From Ichthyophis bannanicus (Eukaryota; Chordata; Amphibia; Gymnophiona; Ichthyophiidae), in assembly GCA_033557465.1 (NCBI GenBank), contig CM066031.1, positions 1,665,758,800 to 1,665,822,799 of the forward strand: a stretch of DNA of 64,000 nucleotides, given 5' to 3'. Below are positions 20,161 to 31,425 of the stretch, one piece after another; position 1 is the first letter of the stretch; each line of letters opens with the position of its first letter. A model generated the notes under the pieces. That model was not told the origin of the DNA. It ran no database searches and saw nothing but the letters and a program-made list of their open reading frames with translations. The position numbers and the translations under genes are program-made.

Positions 20161-22374
20161 TGCTCCAGCATACGTGTTTTCAGAGATCTACTTGTCTTAC
20201 CAATATATAAAAGCCCATAAGGGCACAAGATACCATATACTATAAATGAAGATAGACATGAAGTCTGACTCCATAACTTATACGTCACACCATGATATAT
20301 AAAAGTCATCGTCTCCCAAGACAGGGGACAAATTATGCAATTACCACATCTCCTATGACCTACTTGTGCTGTAGAGTCTGAAACTAACGCTACAGGACGT
20401 AACACAGCAGGACTCAATATCTCCTTAAGATTTTGATGGCGTTGCCATACACAGTGAACTTGCTTATTAATCAACCCAGGAATCGTGCTTAGCACATTCA
20501 TGTGCTTATTTACGATGTGCTGACTTCGAGAACTAAACATCGAGTATTTTGAAATCAAATTCACAAATTCAGTATCTTCTTCATCTCTTAATGCAATCGG
20601 CCTTAACAATAACTCTCGATTATTAAACAACGCCCTTTGGTGCGCTCGTTTAACTATGTGCCGCGGATACCCCCTATCCACAAAATTATCTGAAAGCAGG
20701 CTAGAAGCCTTTTGAAAATCAACCAGCTCGGAGCAAGTCCTCCGGTACCTAACAAACTGGGAAAAGGGAAGACCATTCCGAAGCCTGACTGGGTGGGCAC
20801 TATCATAATGAAGGAACGTATTCCTATCCATAGGTTTCCTATAAATGGAGGTATTCCAACTATTCCCACATTTATAAACAATCACATCAAGAAATACCAT
20901 CTGTTCACGATGGTAAGAATAAGTAAACTGAATATTTGGATCTAAATTATTCAGCCATTGAAAGAACTGCTCTAAACTCTCAACCGATCCCTTCCAAAGC
21001 ATAAACACATCGTCAATATATCTGCACCACAATTTTATCTGAGATGAATATAAAGATGCCACTATCCACTGTTCTTCATATCTCCCCATGAAGAGATTGG
21101 CAATAGAAGGGGCATACGTAGCACCCATGGCCACCCCTGAGATCTGCTGGTAAATTACCCCTTCAAACACAAAATAATTATGAAATACTGCTAACTTAAC
21201 CAGTTGTAAAATGAACCCAATTAAGGCAACTGATAAATCACCTCGACGATGAAAAAACAGTTCAACTGTTTCATACACAGCTTTCTGGGGGATACTCGTA
21301 TAAAGTGCCATCACATCCAGTGTGACTAATACTATATCAGGTGTTATAGCCCATTCAGAATGGTCATTCAAAACTTGAAGAAAATGGGTCGTATCCCTAA
21401 TATATGAAGGGATATCACATAACAACAGGCGTAAGAATGAATCAATAAAGATTGACAGTGGCTCCAAAACAGTCCCCCTGGTAGATACAATCGGTCTGCC
21501 AGGAGGATTTTCCAAACTTTTGTGTATTTTTGGTTAAAGGTAAAATTTAGCTAAACTCGGGGAAGCCACATTCAAAAAACTCCATTCCTTCAGTATAATC
21601 AATTTAACACGCAAGGCCTCAGTTGTAACATCCCTAATACAGATTTGTAAAGATGCTGTCGGATCTTCACTTGCAGGCATATATACAGATATATCAGATA
21701 ATTGGCGGTTTGCTTCTGATAGATAATTCTCATGTGTTAAAACCACTATCGCACCCCCTTTATCTGCACGCCATATCACCAAATCAGTTCTTGATCGTAA
21801 GTCTTTTAAAGCCACCCGTTCGGGCATCGATAGGGTGCAGTGGAAGCGCTGAGCTGTAACTTCCAAATGCTGAGCATTCCTCAAAACCAAGTTCCTGAAG
21901 ATAGTTAAAGCCGAATGCCTCTGGCCAGGAGGGGTCCATGTGGATTTTAACGGTAGCTTAATTCTCCTTACATCAGGAAGAGTCAACTGTTCCGCTTGCA
22001 CTGGTTGCGAAGCGAAAAAAAATCTTCAAGCTCAACTTCCTGATCAAGCTCTCTAGATCTATCCTGAATTGAAGTGAATCAAAAAAATGTAACTGGAACA
22101 AACAACAGTCCTTTATCCAAAACTTTCAAATGAGATGGAGGGAGAGTAAATTAACCACTAGAGAAGGGATAGTGTCCCCTAAGACTTCTGACATGGTCCT
22201 CCTCGGCACCTGTAACGACCCCGGGCCCCTTCTTTCTTCTTTTTCTTTGTGTCTCCTTCGTCGAAAAAATCATCCATTGGACGATTTACTAGAATTAGTA
22301 CTGGATGTTTCTTCCGAAGTAAAATCAAACTCCACTTGCTTACGCGTCTTTTTGCTTTTACGATTGGTGTTCAT
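20161..22374 (-). pseudogene. Penelope-like reverse transcriptase / GIY-YIG endonuclease, main piece
   Basis: On the minus strand a plausible ATG is at 22,372-22,374, followed by a basic start (NRKSKKTRKQ) and decayed N-terminal sequence. From 22,001 to 20,115 there is one frame with a single stop (21,531-21,533) directly before PKIHKS. Readable blocks are ADKGGAIVVL, PKIHKS..ENPPGRPIVS, the catalytic region VTLDVMALYTSIP, SGVAMGATYAPSIANLFMG, the WCRYIDDVFMLWKG box (Y-x-DD), and FLDV...TSIYRKP. The GIY-YIG start follows: YGILCPYGLLYIGKTSRSLK then EHKS. The protein copies RNA into DNA and cuts the target. The order and motifs identify the Penelope group (Neptune-like by impression). Defects are one stop, at least one frameshift near 22,010 in an A run, and the 2-kb insert. 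Confidence 0.85.
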
Positions 22375-22452
22375 CCACGGATATACATATCCAACCATTT
22401 AATCGTCGTAATCTCTCTTAAGTTTCTTACTTTTCAACTTTTTTACATCTTC

Positions 22453-23109
22453 ATGCGCGGCGTTTCTGTGTTCCGTGTCGCCTGGGTTGAAATGTGCGAT
22501 TTGAACGGACGTTTGCAGCATCATTGGTATTCTGGATTTAGTTTCTGAAGATTTTGAACGTAATGTGTGTGGGTCCTTTTGAGACTGAAGTGATATTTAG
22601 AGTGGTTGAGAGTTTATTTTATGTGAATTAATGTGAATGCATGGTCAGGATGTTAAGCTGGACTTTTTAGGTATAATGTTAATAAGAGTCTATAAGAGTG
22701 AGTGTGTAATATATTGGCATTTTTTGTTTGTTTTTAGAACAGATCTACCCCTGAAGAAGCTTCGTTTGAAGCGAAACGTTCAATTGGCGCCATTGAGTAT
22801 TGGCGTTGGGTATAAGCTGAATATAGCTATTCACTTGGGAAGAGCACCTGTGCCTGTAGCTGTTGAGAGAGAAAACCGGCAGTTAAGTTCATTTGATTTT
22901 TATATGGATAGGCTGGGGGTTGTTTAAAGATGGTCGGTGATGCAATCAGGCACGAGCATTTAGTTTTCTGATTGCTTAAATAAATGCCATATAAGTCTGA
23001 GACTTCCTGTATAGCTAGCTATATTTGTGACAATTGAAAATGAGAATGTTCACCTGATTGACTTGAAGTTAACTATGTTTGATTTTTGAGTGATTATTTT
23101 TTCTATTTT
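22453..23109 (+). repeat. Penelope element right arm (inverted copy of left arm)
   Basis: This is the reverse complement of 16,596-17,605 once the poly-A insert and the 55-bp duplication in the left arm are discounted. The match breaks at GCGCAT near 22,453. Comparison with the left arm dates the later events: the right arm has the empty site for the L1-like insert. Confidence 0.85.
22751..22777 (+). ncRNA. hammerhead-ribozyme-like core, right arm
   Basis: The plus strand reads CTGAAGA, then a perfect GCTTC / GAAGC hairpin with a GTTT loop, then GAAAC (22,773-22,777). It fits the CUGANGA - stem II - GAAA core apart from one extra A. It is antisense to the Penelope ORF because the arm is inverted. 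Confidence 0.45.
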
Positions 23110-23145
23110 GACAATATCTTTCACTCTAAGAGATTGACCAGTGGG

Positions 23146-23159
23146 AGTGTGATATTGCA
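23146..23159. repeat. 14-bp target site duplication, right copy
   Basis: AGTGTGATATTGCA is identical to 16,582-16,595. Confidence 0.85.
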
Positions 23160-23385
23160 GCCATATGTCAGTTGTGCCAGCCACTGGGAGACATGACTGA
23201 TGTTGTGCCAACATTCCCCAGATTGTGCCATGAGGTCTACATCCTTCGCCGGTCCTGGTTCTATGCAAGTTGTGAGAGTGGTGATATATCTGGAGGCTGG
23301 CTGCCTGAATATGATGACACAAGGATTCCCCCTCCCATACCCAAACAGGCCTGGCCAGGGGAGCAGTGCCTCAAAGCAGACTGAG
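23160..23385 (+). pseudogene. possible Harbinger-type transposase remnant
   Basis: One plus-strand frame reads DVVPTFPRLCHEVYILRRSW, FYASCESGDISGGWL, then YDDT. This resembles the Harbinger transposase stretch around xxPGSxHDxxILRxSxLY...GWLLGDSGY, where the D in GDSGY is catalytic; here that part is changed. The upstream half should lie left of the Penelope insertion (before 16,582), but I could not recognise it. Assignment is tentative. Confidence 0.35.
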
Positions 23386-23523
23386 GGAAAACAGACAGGG
23401 TTGCCCCACAGATAGCTGATGTATACAGACTGACATAAAACACGATGGGAATGGTATAGCTGCTGTGAGGAATACCAGCACCCAGATATGTGGAAATCAG
23501 GTGCCATAGCCCAAAGGCCATAC

Positions 23524-24040
23524 TACTACCACTACTACTATGACTGATCATTTGTATAGCGCTACAAGGCATATGCAGTGCTGCACAGACACACTCAAAG
23601 GATGGTCTCTGTTCAGCAGAGCTTACAATCTAGCTATGACAGACAGACAACACAGCAGCTGTGGGTGGGATACATTTAGGGGAAATGGTCAGGAAACGCA
23701 AAAGAGCTTAGGTGGATCAGATCCAAAAACAGCAGCACTGAGCACTCAGCCTGGATTTGGGAAGGGCCAGAGAAGGTGCCTGACGTACAGACTCAGGTAG
23801 TTTATGCCAGGCATAGGGAGCAGCAAGGTGAAAGGAACAAAGTTTGGAGTTGGCAATAGAAGAGAAGGGCACAGATAGAAGGAATCTGCCAGAAGAGCGG
23901 AGATCCAGGGGAGGGATGTAGGGAGAGATAAGAAGGGAAAGGTAGTGTGGAGCAGCAGAATGAGTGCACTTGTAGACCATAAGCACAAAAAGGGCACACA
24001 TTGGTTTCTCAGCAATCTTATGCATCCTTTGGGGAACTCC
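23524..24040 (-). mobile_element. L2-group LINE, 3' terminal fragment
   Basis: The minus strand encodes HSAAPHYLSLLISPYIPPLD, LRSSGRFLLSVPF, AAPYAWHKLPESVRQAPSL, matching the C-terminal part of L2 ORF2 (PYLSxLL...RxLRSS...APxxWNxLPxxxRxxxSL). The 3' UTR ends in GTAGCGCTATACAAATGATC and a short AGTAGT-type tail near 23,524. Same subfamily as the 29,384-33,790 copy. Confidence 0.75.
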
Positions 24041-25117
24041 AATGTTAGTTTAGGGTTTGGTGCACTTGGTAAGGATCCATCCTTAGCAGTTTAAAGCATG
24101 TTCGTAAGGATGACTAAGGCAGGAATCACTAGGGCTGTTTTATAATGGTCCCTACTGCCAAGTTACATTTGATGCAAGGTATGTTCTGATATACATGTTC
24201 CTATTTACATTCTCTTATACATATTAGGGTACACTGGGATTACCTATCACTTTTCAGGGCCTGTAGAGGACTGGTATGTGGTCTGGGTTGCAGCTGCTGT
24301 CATTTCTCCTTGGTAGTTATGTCTAGTTTGCATCAGCACACTACTGTCAGTGTGAAGAGCAGCTTAGGAGATACATGTTTTTCCCAAGGGGCATAGCGTC
24401 CACGGGTACATCATGGAGACGGGCAGGATCTGAAATGTATAACTTTTCAGAATACACTGGGTATGGGGACGTCCAAAAACATTTACCCATGTCCGATAAT
24501 ATTGACAGGGGATGTCTTTCTCCATTATAGCGCATGGCCTGTGCCTGCATCCGTGATGGAGGCGTGCACGTGCCGGCTGAATAGCTCTGTGCCCATGTTG
24601 CGCCGAATATGTCTGTCTCCCTAATTCCAGACCCGCGGGAATGTCTACAGCCATGGATGCAGAATTAGGTTCAAACAGGTCCTCTTTGTGATTTAGACGT
24701 GTCCAGGGGCCGGACATGCATGTTATGGAATTAGGCTCCACCTGGATAGTGGTGTTGAATATACTATTTTCTTAAACCACCATGACTGCATGTTAGTAAA
24801 TTGTTTCCTGTTCAGATGTGTCTCAGTTTACTTTGACACGAGTCAGTCTTGTTATCTGTGGATTACATAACTGCAAAATGCCAGGCACAATGACATCGCC
24901 AAAGGGTGGCATTTTGGATGCCCTTGTTCAGGCGACCTATCTTGACTACGTACGTTAAATTACTCCACCCTTATGGAATTCTGACAGGGAAATGTGTTAA
25001 CAGCATTCAGCGTCATTTAGCTCACATCACTTCCAGATATACTTGGCTTTGGTTCACACCTTTTTAGCAGTGGCTCAAGGTGAGTTTCATTTGAGTAGAG
25101 TAGGTATTTCCAAGGTT
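24041..25117. other. unannotated DNA with a foldback-family fragment
   Basis: The part at 24,390-24,740 shows GATCTGAAATGTATAAC, GGGACGTCC, and near the end GGAATTAGGCTCCACCTGGA, echoing the foldback family at 15,560 and 34,810. The remaining sequence is unrecognised. Confidence 0.35.
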
Positions 25118-25230
25118 TGTAACTGAGGTAATAGAGAGCTAAGTGACTTGCCCAAGGTCACAAGGAGCATCAATGAGATCTGAACCTCAGCTTCCCTTGT
25201 TCTCAGTCTAGTGCTCTAACCACTAATCTT
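25118..25230 (+). repeat. MIR-like SINE tail
   Basis: The sequence CTAAGTGACTTGCCCAAGGT, then CACAAGGAGCA, GATCTGAACCTCAGCTTCCC, and GTGCTCTAACCACTAATCTT follows the order of the conserved part of MIR-type CORE SINEs (TAACTTGCCCAAGGTCACA...GGATTTGAACC...GTGCTCTAACCACTA). These are widespread in tetrapods. Confidence 0.7.
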
Positions 25231-25829
25231 TTCCTCCACTCTGAAGGTTATGATATCTGACTCCCTATCAGCCCATGTTCTTCTTATTTTCCATTCTTCC
25301 CTCTCCTGCATCTGTCTGGGGCTCCTGAATAAAGCTCTATATGCTCTCTTACAGTCTCTCTTGCGCTTCCCCGGTTCCATCCCAATGATTGTGTTCTGTC
25401 TCCCACTGCACCAGTGCATCTCTCCCCTCCTTTATTTATGCTAAGCAGACAGGATGTGATTGGCCTTTCATTCCCTTGGCTTTGAAACATTGCATGATTC
25501 ATAAAACATATTGCAATATTGTGCTTTTGTGGTGACAGTGATGATGGTTGAAAGAGGAAATCAATATTAAACAATACCACAAAACTCATCACCAGTACTA
25601 TATAAAGAAAAACAAAACTTGTTTCACAGTATGGAACCTGAATTGATTAAATCCTAAGTCGTTATTTAAGAATATAAATCTGAATAATTAAAATGTTAAT
25701 GGTGCCTATCTGTCTTTATAGAATAGACTTGGGCTAAGCACCTTTTTGGCCTGTTATAAAATTATACTCACTCACAGTTGTGTTGAGAGGAATTTAATAC
25801 CAGTGCCTAAATTAAGGCAATCAGAACAT
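25231..25829. other. unannotated DNA
   Basis: I see no gene or named repeat. Short open frames on both strands have no family signature. Confidence 0.45.
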
Positions 25830-26170
25830 ACCAGGGTCAATATTCAGTAGTGGCAATCGGCTGACGCCACTGACACTAGAATCAAATATTCAGCACCAGA
25901 GCTTATTCGCCAGCTGGTACTGAATATTGGGTTTCGCTGTCCAAACTGTTTGCTATCCAGTGAATGGCAATATTCAGTCACTAAGCAGAGAGCAAAGTCA
26001 CATAAATTTAAGACCGGTCCTAACTTTATGCAGTTCAGCTATCCAGTTAGCTATCCACTGAACTTGTCATTAACCAGGCGTCTTTACCGTGGTCGGTGGG
26101 GATAATCAGTTGTGCTATCTGAAAAGTACTGCTGCATTTCAGGATTCTGCGGTTTCAGGTGCTGCAAACC
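25830..26170. repeat. dispersed ATTCAG/GATAAC-type repeat
   Basis: Motifs TCAATATTCAGTAGTGGCAA, AATCAAATATTCAGC, GAATATTGGGTTTCGC and CTATCCAGTTAGCTATCCAC match the family near 14,750, 40,140 and 42,000. Non-coding. Confidence 0.45.
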
Positions 26171-26776
26171 GCATAAACTCATTTGAATACCGGCCCCACC
26201 TATTTTAAGCCTCTTCTAAAGAGAAGAAGGTGCTATCCTGTCTTTACGTATAACACTAGTGTAAATGTGCCTTGAGCTAAGACACTGATATTTGCTGTGG
26301 CAGATGTAAAGGAAATCGCATAAAGTCTGCAAGAACACATGTAAATCAAAGTATTTTAGAATCATGCTAATTCTGCTCACACTCACCCCTGACCATGTTT
26401 ACTGGCAAAATATTCGCCTTCATGTAAAAACGTTTACGCCACTCAGAATTCTTTGCTTCTTCAATTGTTTATTGATGGCCAACACACACAAGAATAATAA
26501 AATAAGAGGCTCCATACACTTGCAACCACAATAGAGAAGAATTTACAAAGAATACCTCCAACCGCCTTTCTTCCTCTTCCCACCCCGCCCCCTCAAAAAG
26601 ATTTAAGGCATAATTTGGACAAACCAAATAAGCAGTCAGAATTTTATGAAAGGCCACTAACATGCGTAGGCTGCCATATGCTGTATGCTTCCTAAAGCAT
26701 TTGAAAATTACTTCCTGAATGTGTAAATCCCCAGTCCGTAAATTTTTAGTGGTACTGTTTAGATAATGATGGGGTG
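26171..26776. other. unannotated DNA
   Basis: No gene is recognised. The minus-strand open frame at 26,469-26,801 runs into the following CR1 tail and has no family signature of its own. Confidence 0.4.
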
Positions 26777-27376
26777 AACATAAGAACATAAGATATGCCA
26801 TACTGGGTCAGACCAAGGTCCATCAAGCCCAGTATCCTGTTTCCAACAGTGGCCAATCTAGGTCATACGTACCTAGCAGTATCCCCAAGAGACACAGGTT
26901 CCACAATGCTTTTATTCGGTCAAGCATTGATATCCTGGGTCCCTTTTTAATAATGGTTTATGGACCTTTCCTCCAGGAACTTGTCAAACCTTTTTTAAAC
27001 CCAGCTACACTAACAGCTCTTACTACATCCTCCAGTAACAAATTCCAGAGTTTGATTACACGTTGAGTGAAAAAATATTTTCTCTTATTTGTCTTAAATA
27101 GTTTACCCTGTAGCTTCATTACATGTCCCCTAGTCTTTCTATATTCTGATAGCATAAACAATCGATCTACGTTTACCCGTTCCACTCCATTCATTAATTT
27201 ATAGACCTCTATCATATCTCCCCTCAGCTGTCTCTTTTCCAGGTTGAAGAGCCCTAACCTTTGTAGCCTCTCTTCATAGGAGTAGCCTTCCATCCCCTTT
27301 ACCATTTTGGTGGCTCTTCTCTGTACCTTTTCTAATAACGCTATATCCTTTTTAAGAGTAGAGTTAGGATATTCCA
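26777..27376 (-). mobile_element. CR1-type LINE, 3' fragment
   Basis: The minus strand encodes [79 protein letters not shown], which is the C-terminal end of CR1-type ORF2. The 3' UTR then ends in repeated ATCTTATGTTCTTATGTT near 26,777-26,792. Copies of the same subfamily lie at 36,456-37,018, 37,044-38,760 and 61,524-61,818. This copy is 5'-truncated with an almost open coding end. Confidence 0.85.
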
Positions 27377-27389
27377 TTTAGCTCTCCAC

Positions 27390-27740
27390 TTAGGACCCCT
27401 TGACTAAATGCTGTTGGGGATCTGAACAGTATGTTTCCAGCAGCTAATGCATGACTCGGTACGTTATTGAGACACAAATTAACATGGATACACCTAACAA
27501 CATCTATAGAGATGGCATTAGGTGAACTCGGGCTAAGTGCCACGTTAATTTCACTCACATGTTAATGTGTTTGCCACACCCACACTCCGCCTCTAGCCCA
27601 CCTACTGTCTACATTAGCATGCGGGTGCCAATTAGCATGCATTTCAGCAGTCAGTAGCTGGCATGCCAAAGCTTTATGGTTCACTGCAGCCAGTTACCAC
27701 TCATTAAAACATGCATTATTTAGTAAAAGGGCCCCATAGT
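27390..27740. repeat. old non-autonomous DNA element remnant
   Basis: It ends in ATTATTTAGTAAAAGGGCCC, the same type of end as the element at 8,908-9,568. It holds TTAGCATGCGGGTGCCAATT and CGTTAATTTCACTCACATGT segments typical of GCGCTAA-rich elements. The left end is decayed. Confidence 0.45.
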
Positions 27741-28939
27741 ATAGATATTAAACCGCTATACATATAGCACAGGAGTCTGATTTAGGACAGAAGGCCACTG
27801 ACTACCTCATCCCTGATCTGGAAGAACCATCTCTAGGAGTGAGTGAGTAATTCATCCTCCTCCTTCATTCAATCCTTGACACCTTTGCTGAGACCTCCGA
27901 TTGTGGTGGCAGTTAGTGCCAAATATAGTTTTACTCATGTTGAAACATATCCACAGGAAGATGGTCTGAGGCCACCTAGGAATTTCATATTGCTGCCAAA
28001 CACGTTTCAAATAGCAATAACCTACCATCACTACGGAACTGAGTCAGATTTAAACCTGCATCCTAGAGGTGAAAAAGGCTGTCGCCCTGGTCCAAATCAT
28101 GAGTCAATCAGTTCCCACTCCCCTCCTCTCCTTTTCCTTTCTGATATTTCCATTATTTTGCTGATTTCATCATGTTACCATGAAGAAATTATATTTTCTT
28201 TTAAAGACAATAGTTACTTTCCAGCAATTGTACTTTTAATGCTAGCATTTTCCTGGAGACCCAATCACCTTCCTTTCTTTCCAAAGGTTTGACTTTGGTC
28301 TAATTGAAATGGACTTGGCATGGAATAATTGAGTAACAGCGCTGTTTCAAATTTAAAAGAGTTTTAATTTTTTTTAACTGCATAATTTCTCCAGTCCCAG
28401 GATACTGAAAACAAGTGGCCCATAACTAGGAATCCTTTTTAAATATTCCTTTCAGGAAACCGTAGAATTCAGTAGTTTAGCAAAGAGGACCTTTCCCTTC
28501 CGGTTTGGTAGTTGAAATTCAGATCAGTTTGATACTCATCAAAATTTATTACCACCCAAAAGTAAGTTGGTGATTCATGGGCTCGGTAGAGGGATAGATG
28601 TCCACATTGCATGACGCAGGATTCTGCTGTGCCCTTGGTGGTATAACCACTTGTGGGTGTTCACTAATCACCTACTACATAAAGAAGTAGTCTTTTGTGG
28701 AGGGAATTAAGGGAGGTTATCCTCCTTAATCTGTTATGTCTCCCTCCATATTGAAATTAGGAAAACACGCGTAGGCACACATGCACATGTAAATGTGTGG
28801 CACTGAGATGTGTAGCTTGCATATTATTGGCTTGCACCTATAGATGCCGTCGCATGAAGTCCTGTTTCCTCCATTCTTTTCCCATATATAGGTCTGTCAC
28901 ATTGCCTCTCCCGCTGTACATGGATGCATACGGACCTCT
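27741..28939. other. unannotated DNA
   Basis: A 149-codon plus-strand open frame at 27,843-28,292 has no family signature, and flanking stops suggest chance. No repeats are recognised. Confidence 0.4.
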
Positions 28940-29065
28940 TGCCCTTCCTTTTTGGTATTTTAGAAAAAGCTCCACAGTTAGCAGAATCTTTTCTAAAATA
29001 CCACTGGATCTGTAAACGTTGCAACCTCGATATCTCGAGTCCGATCTCCACATCTTGGCTAAAAT
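28940..29065 (-). repeat. dispersed repeat copy B (related to 41-140)
   Basis: The minus strand shows GATGTGGAGATCGGACTCGA then GGTATTTTAGAAAAGATTCT and TGTGGAGCTTTTTC. The order matches 41-140. Inside, TTTTCTAAAATACC and GGTATTTTAGAAAA form an inverted pair. Confidence 0.4.
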
Positions 29066-29380
29066 GCGCCTCTATGTAGCTAAATATTTCTGCTAAATGG
29101 ATAGTTGCCGGCTCTACCTCTGCCTCCTGCAAAGCCAGTTGCTTATTATTCGGAGAAAATCTGGCCATTGAGTGAGTTAAACAGCCCAATTTTCTCTGGA
29201 TAAAGGCTGCAAATATCTAGATAAATGAGCTATGCATTTGCTCCCTGCTGGAAAATGCATAACTTGCTTTGAATTTTGGGTCCACAGACTTTAGGAGCCT
29301 AACTTGGGGACACAGAACCCTAAATTGGGTGCTTTGAAAACTTACTCGGTCCAATTTATAGATCGTTTAGGTGGAAAAGG
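29066..29380. other. unannotated DNA
   Basis: No gene or named repeat is recognised in this stretch before the LINE tail. Confidence 0.4.
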
Positions 29381-29498
29381 GACTACTACTACTAGTATTA
29401 ATCATTTATATAGCTCTACAAGGCATACATAGTGCTGTACAGACACATATAAAAGACTGTCCCTGCTCATCAGAACTTAGAGTCTAATCAAGACAGAC

Positions 29499-29822
29499 AG
29501 TACAATCATAGCTAGCCCAAGGGTTTCTGCCACCTGAGCTGCACCCTGCTGCTGCCGATTCAGTCTTGGGGGGAGGCGGGCGGCAGCAGCAGTCTTTTAA
29601 GCGGCAGCTTTGTGCCGCCACTTTGTTGCCACAGCAGGCCATGTGCTTCAGCACACATGGCCTGCCGCTTCTGACACCCCTCTGACAGTAAGTTGCATCG
29701 GAGGTGGATTAGAAGCAGCAGGTCATTGGTGCCGAAGCACATGGTCTGCCGCGGGCAACAAAACAGTAGCATAAAGCTGGCCGCCTAGCTCGCCTAGTGG
29801 ACAGGTCAGCCCTGAGTACAAT
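29499..29822. mobile_element. 308-bp hAT-like insertion with 8-bp target duplication
   Basis: AGTACAAT occurs at 29,499-29,506 and 29,815-29,822, around an insert (29,507-29,814) that interrupts the L2 3' UTR. The ends CATAGCTAGCCC and, inverted from the right, CAGGGCTGACCT match imperfectly. The right end resembles CAGGGC-type hAT ends. GC-rich and non-coding. Confidence 0.75.
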
Positions 29823-30674
29823 AGATAAGAACAAGCAGACAGAAGGAGAACAAAGAATTAAGATCTAAAAGCGGCCTGAAAGAGGTGAGCCTTTAGAATG
29901 GATTTGAAAAGAGGGAGAGAGATTAAACCTGACCTAAATATACAGGTAGTTTGTTCCACGCATAAGGAGCAGCAAGGTGAAAGGATAGAAGTCTGGAGTT
30001 GGCAGAGGAGGAGAAGGACATAGAGAGAAGCAGGACAGAGGAAGAGCGGAGTTCACGAGGAGGGGTGTAGAGAGAGAGGAGAGAGGAAAGGTAGTGAGGA
30101 GCACTAGAGTGAATGCATTTAAAGGTCAGAAGGAGAAGTTTGAATTAGATACAGAAACGGAAGGGCAGCCAATGAAGTGATTTGAGAAGAGGGGTTATGT
30201 GAGTGTATTGGGGTTGGCGGAGATTAGCCGTGCAGCATGAGTTTTGAACAGACTAAAGGAGAGAAAGATGGCTCAGAGGAAGACCAGCAAGAAGCATGTT
30301 GCAATAGTCGAGACAATAGATGACTAAAGAGTGGATAAGTGTTTTAGTAGTGTGTTCAGAAAGGAAGGGGCAAATTTTGTTAATGTTATAGAGAAAGAAA
30401 TGACAGGTTTTTGCTATCTTTTGGATATGCGTGGAGAAGGAGAGGGAGGAGTCGAAGCTGACCCCAAGGTTGCGGGCTGAAGAAACAGGAAGCAGACGAG
30501 TGTTATCAACAGAGACAGAGAAAGGAGGAAGAGGGGAAGAGGGTTGAGGGGGGAAAAACAAGAAGTTTGGTTTTGATCATGTTCGATTTTAAACAACGGT
30601 GAGATATCCAGGCAGAAATGTCAGATATGCAGGCAGATATACAGGCTTGGAGTGTAAGAAAAATATCAGCTGTA

Positions 30675-30697
30675 GATAGATAGATAGATAGATAGAT
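30675..30697. repeat. (TAGA)n microsatellite
   Basis: About five to six TAGA units lie inside the L2 coding part, immediately next to the YADD region. They cause the STYLSIYLSI-type read-out on the minus strand. Confidence 0.85.
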
Positions 30698-31168
30698 TTG
30701 AGAATCATCAGCATAAAAATGATATTGAAAGCCATGGGAAGAGGAGAGTACCAAGGATTGGGTATAGAGAAAGAAAAGAAGAGGGCATAGAACGGACCTT
30801 TGGGGTATAGTAGAGGAGGAACCACCAGAGCAAACACTGAAAGAGCGATGGGAGAGATAAGAAGAGAACCAGAACAGCACAAGCCCCTAAAACCAGGTGA
30901 GGACAAAGTGTCGAGGAGAAGGTGGTGTTCAACAGTGTCAAAGACAGCAAAAAGGTCAAGAAGAATGAGGGCTGAGTAAAGGCCTTTGGATTTAGCCAGG
31001 AACAAGTTGCTGGAGACTTTGGCAAGGGCCATTTCAGTAGAAGGTAAGTGATGAAAGCCAGGTTAAAATGGATTTAGGAGGGCATGAGAAGAGAGAAATT
31101 CAAGGCAATGGTGGAGAACTGCACGTTCAAGAATTTTTGAAATGAAGAGAAGAAGGGAGATGGATCAA

Positions 31169-31171
31169 TAA
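31169..31171. repeat. 3-bp target duplication TAA, left copy
   Basis: TAA precedes the CACTGGTCAACA end and recurs at 33,201-33,203 after the inverted end. Removing the element restores the L2 frame sequence around CTAATTATTGATCC. Confidence 0.7.
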
Positions 31172-31425
31172 CACTGGTCAACATTTAAATCGTTACTGAC
31201 TTTAAAAGGCCCTAATCTGTAGTATCTTGGTGAGCTGAACACGAATATAACATAAAAAAAATTTAATTGCCTCTTGTTTTGAAGATATTGCATGTAGTTC
31301 ATTTTTGACGTTTCACCGTGCAAATTTATCCAGTAGGTTATCAACAACATCCCAAATAAGCCTTGAATGATGTAATATTGCATCACAGTGCATAATACCA
31401 GCATGCACACATCATCCAGAGTTGA

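Larger units (their letters stand above)
16596..23145 (-). mobile_element. Penelope-like retroelement with inverted terminal arms (composite)
   Basis: The unit is bounded by a 14-bp target duplication. It comprises the left arm (16,596-17,605, the element's 3' end), the C-terminal coding piece (17,882-18,108), a foreign insert (18,117-20,152), the main coding piece (20,161-22,374) and a right arm (22,453-23,109) that is the reverse complement of the left arm. About 36 further bases lie before the right duplication. Inverted or direct pseudo-LTRs, a Penelope-type reverse transcriptase and a GIY-YIG endonuclease are established features of Penelope-like elements. The arms differ at a few percent of positions by eye, and the frame has few disablements, so insertion was probably not very ancient. 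Confidence 0.85.
29384..31168 (-). mobile_element. L2-group LINE, 3' half (split by a DNA transposon)
   Basis: On the minus strand, from 31,168 downward, reverse transcriptase blocks appear: [37 protein letters not shown] (LDLSxAFDTVxH box), then the YADD-type box [13 protein letters not shown] in another frame (near 30,700). Later come VSSARNLGVSFDSSLSFSTH, FFLYNINKICPFLSEHTTK, and LDYCNMLLAGLP. The 3' UTR ends in GTAGAGCTATATAAATGATT and a TAGTAGTAG tail at 29,384-29,395. It is decayed by several frameshifts. It continues upstream at 33,204-33,790. Confidence 0.85.

Noticed and set aside
20712..20945. Plus-strand 77-codon frame and other frames opposite the Penelope RT
   Set aside because: They are antisense to a well-supported Penelope reverse transcriptase.
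27843..28292. 149-codon plus-strand frame as a possible gene
   Set aside because: No homologous motif, no splice or regulatory context that I can support, and composition typical of chance open frames.
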